Translations under genes and position numbers: made by a program
The notes under the pieces: generated by a model
The model's database searches: none
Told to the model about the DNA's origin: nothing
What the model saw: only the letters and a program-made list of their open reading frames with translations
From: Actinomyces culturomici
Lineage (GTDB): Bacteria > Actinomycetota > Actinomycetes > Actinomycetales > Actinomycetaceae
DNA: 64,000 nucleotides
NCBI RefSeq assembly: GCF_900499005.1
Contig: NZ_LS991316.1
Coordinates: forward strand, 1,078,496-1,142,495
Direction: 5' to 3'
Shown: positions 62,813 to 64,000 of the stretch, in pieces
Position numbering within the stretch: position 1 is the first letter of the stretch
Layout: each line of letters begins with the position of its first letter

Positions 62813-63116
62813 GCGCCCGAAACCGCTCCCAACCCCAGCATTTTCGGGCGCACACGCCGGAAACGGGCACACACCGCCGGCAACGCGCCCGAAACCGCTC
62901 CCAACCCCAGCATTTTCGGGCGCACACGCCGGAATCGGGCGCACACCGCCGGCAACGCGCCCGAAACCGCTCCCAACCCCAGCATTTTCGGGCGCACACG
63001 CCGGAAACGGGCGCACACCGCCGGCAACGCGCCCGAAACCGCTCCCAACCCCAGCATTTTCGGGCGCACACGGCAGAATCGGGCGCACACCGCCGGCAAT
63101 GCGTCTGAAACCGCCA
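62813..63116. repeat. 72-bp tandem repeat array (four units plus a decayed partial)
   Basis: Unit starts are at 62813, 62885, 62957 and 63029, with a decayed fifth at 63101. The spacing is exactly 72 bp and the units are nearly identical; scattered A/T and C/A/G changes distinguish them. Each unit contains an inverted repeat GCGCCCGAAA...TTTCGGGCGC with a 20-nt loop, and two related sub-repeats with CGGGCGCACAC. There are no unique spacers. The array lies between tesB and ettA and keeps several frames open because 72 is a multiple of three, but it shows no coding signs. Confidence 0.9.
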
Positions 63117-63157
63117 ACAGACCGCTTCCCGGATGGGCGCACAACTCCACAGCCAAA

Positions 63158-63193
63158 GGTGGGGCCGCGACTCCGAAGAGTCGCGGCCCCACC
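63158..63193. terminator. Long perfect hairpin between the two tandem arrays
   Basis: GGTGGGGCCGCGACTC (63158-63173) pairs perfectly with 63178-63193 around a CGAA tetraloop. It could end transcription from tesB or, on the minus strand, from ettA. Confidence 0.75.
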
Positions 63194-63214
63194 GCTGCAT
63201 GATCGCCCCGTGAA

Positions 63215-63484
63215 CGGGTCGGCGTCTCAGCTCAGTCGCGCGTGTTCGGCTCCGCCTGCGGCGCGTCTCCATCGCCTCGCGCTCGACCCGCAAGCGGGTC
63301 GGCGTCTCAGCTCAGTCGCGCGTGTTCGGCTCCGCCTGCGGCGCGTCTCCATCGCCTCGCGCTCGACCCGCAAGCGGGTCGGCGTCTCAGCTCAGTCGCG
63401 CGTGTTCGGCTCCGCCTGCGGCGCGTCTCCATCGCCTCGCGCTCGACCCGCAAGCGGGTCGGCGTCTCAGCTCAGTCGCGCGTG
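63215..63484. repeat. 80-bp tandem array including the 3' end of ettA
   Basis: Units begin at 63215, 63295 and 63375, plus a 30-bp partial at 63455. The copies look identical. The partial unit contains the last codons and stop of ettA, so the array appears to have grown by duplicating the ettA 3' end and its terminator. Complete terminator hairpins GACCCG-CAAG-CGGGTC occur at 63285-63300, 63365-63380 and 63445-63460. Confidence 0.9.
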
Positions 63485-64000
63485 AGCTTCCTGTGGGTGA
63501 CTCGGTGCGGGGTCGCCGCGTCCTGGCCGAGGCGCTCGATCTTGTTCTTCTCGTAGGACTCGAAGTTCCCCTCGAACCAGTACCACTGGGCCGGATCCTC
63601 CTCCGTGCCCTCCCACGCGAGGATGTGGGTGGCGACGCGGTCGAGGAACCAGCGATCGTGGGTGACGACGACGGCGCAGCCGGGGAACTGGAGGAGCGCG
63701 TTCTCCAGCGACCCGAGGGTCTCGACGTCAAGGTCGTTCGTCGGCTCGTCGAGGAGCAGGAGGTTGCCGCCCTGCTTAAGCGTGAGCGCGAGGTTGAGTC
63801 GGTTCCGCTCGCCGCCCGAGAGGACGCCCGCCGGCTTCTGCTGGTCGGGGCCCTTGAAGCCGAAGGCGGACACGTAGGCGCGCGAGGGCATCTCGACGTT
63901 GCCGACCTGGATGTAGTCGAGTCCGTCGGAGACGACCTGCCACAGCGTCTTGTCCGGGTCGATGCCGGCGCGGTTCTGGTCGACGTAGGAGATCTTCACG
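63472..64000 (-). CDS. ettA: Energy-dependent translational throttle protein EttA, C-terminal part (cut by window edge)
   Basis: EttA is an ABC-F protein that binds the ribosomal E site and gates early elongation according to the ATP/ADP ratio. The visible 176 residues belong to the second ATPase domain: KISYVDQNR, the signature LSGGERNRLNLALTLKQG, Walker B NLLLLDEPTNDLDVETL, the H-loop VVVTHDRWFLDRVATHILAWEG, and the EttA-type end WYWFEGNFESYEKNKIERLG...THRKLTRD. About two thirds of the gene (usually about 555 residues) lie beyond the window. The stop falls inside the last partial unit of the 80-bp array. Confidence 0.95.
   Translation of the reverse strand, partial: VKISYVDQNRAGIDPDKTLWQVVSDGLDYIQVGNVEMPSRAYVSAFGFKGPDQQKPAGVLSGGERNRLNLALTLKQGGNLLLLDEPTNDLDVETLGSLENALLQFPGCAVVVTHDRWFLDRVATHILAWEGTEEDPAQWYWFEGNFESYEKNKIERLGQDAATPHRVTHRKLTRD

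Noticed and set aside
62374-63293. Open frames through the 72-bp array that would encode proteins with 24-residue repeats, on both strands
   Set aside because: The period is a multiple of three, so frames stay open by chance. There is no ribosome binding site, the differences between units change amino acids freely, and the frames run through gene ends and a terminator.
62813-63484. Possible CRISPR array
   Set aside because: Both arrays are head-to-tail repeats with no unique spacers, the unit lengths (72 and 80 bp) are too long, and no cas genes are present.

Overview
The window is chromosomal DNA of a high-GC Gram-positive bacterium (Actinomycetota). Conserved gene order points to this: frr-pyrH-tsf-rpsB, then M23 peptidase, xerC, dprA, yifB, yraN, DUF2469, rnhB, lepB, rplS, trmD, rimM, KH protein, rpsP, then ffh, glnD, glnB, amtB and ftsY, in nearly the order known from mycobacteria. 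The alanine-rich S16 tail, PASTA kinase next to an Rv2175c-type protein, DUF3043 protein, UDP-galactopyranose mutase, PPi-dependent phosphofructokinase and small MetS subunit fit the Actinomycetaceae, probably Schaalia/Actinomyces. The genus is an inference. I see no tRNA, rRNA, CRISPR array, prophage or insertion sequence.

Layout. 1-13068: translation, RNA and secretion genes, almost all on the minus strand and often with 4-nt start/stop overlaps. TrmD carries an extra GNAT acetyltransferase domain here. 13314-21640: an inositol-phosphatase-like gene, then amidohydrolase, ffh, a nitrogen-sensing operon (amtB-glnB-glnD) and ftsY. In that operon amtB is frameshifted, PII lacks the modifiable T-loop tyrosine, and GlnD lacks its ACT domains. 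21679-31362: primary sigma factor, prenyl synthase, Rv2175c-like protein/PknL pair, type II DAHP synthase, PPi-PFK and a PlsC-type acyltransferase. 31410-42041: exonuclease/GIY-YIG protein, trpD with an atypical receiver, FKBP lipoprotein, ErpA, a kinase-like protein, M20 peptidase, DUF3043 protein, PyrD and a SpoU-type methylase. 42141-53563: a MetP/MetS-type importer, AEC transporter, and a surface-glycan and regulation stretch (glf, LytTR/GHKL two-component system, GT2, GtrA, GH3), followed by a GH3 gene remnant and a lipoprotein. 53932-62799: ketopantoate-reductase-like protein, HAD phosphatase, MFS transporter, a frameshifted acyltransferase, PTS IIB and IIA domains on either side of malQ, and TesB. 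62800-63471: an intergenic region filled by two unrelated tandem arrays (72-bp and 80-bp units). The window ends inside ettA.

Recurring signals. Many monocistronic genes have a TANNNT -10 hexamer ending 6-7 nt before the start codon, which implies leaderless mRNAs. A 24-bp palindrome occurs twice perfectly and once with a 2-bp insertion; two copies lie in frame inside genes and encode Pro-Ser-Ser-Ile-Asp. Long perfect GC hairpins, mostly without T tracts, close many transcription units.
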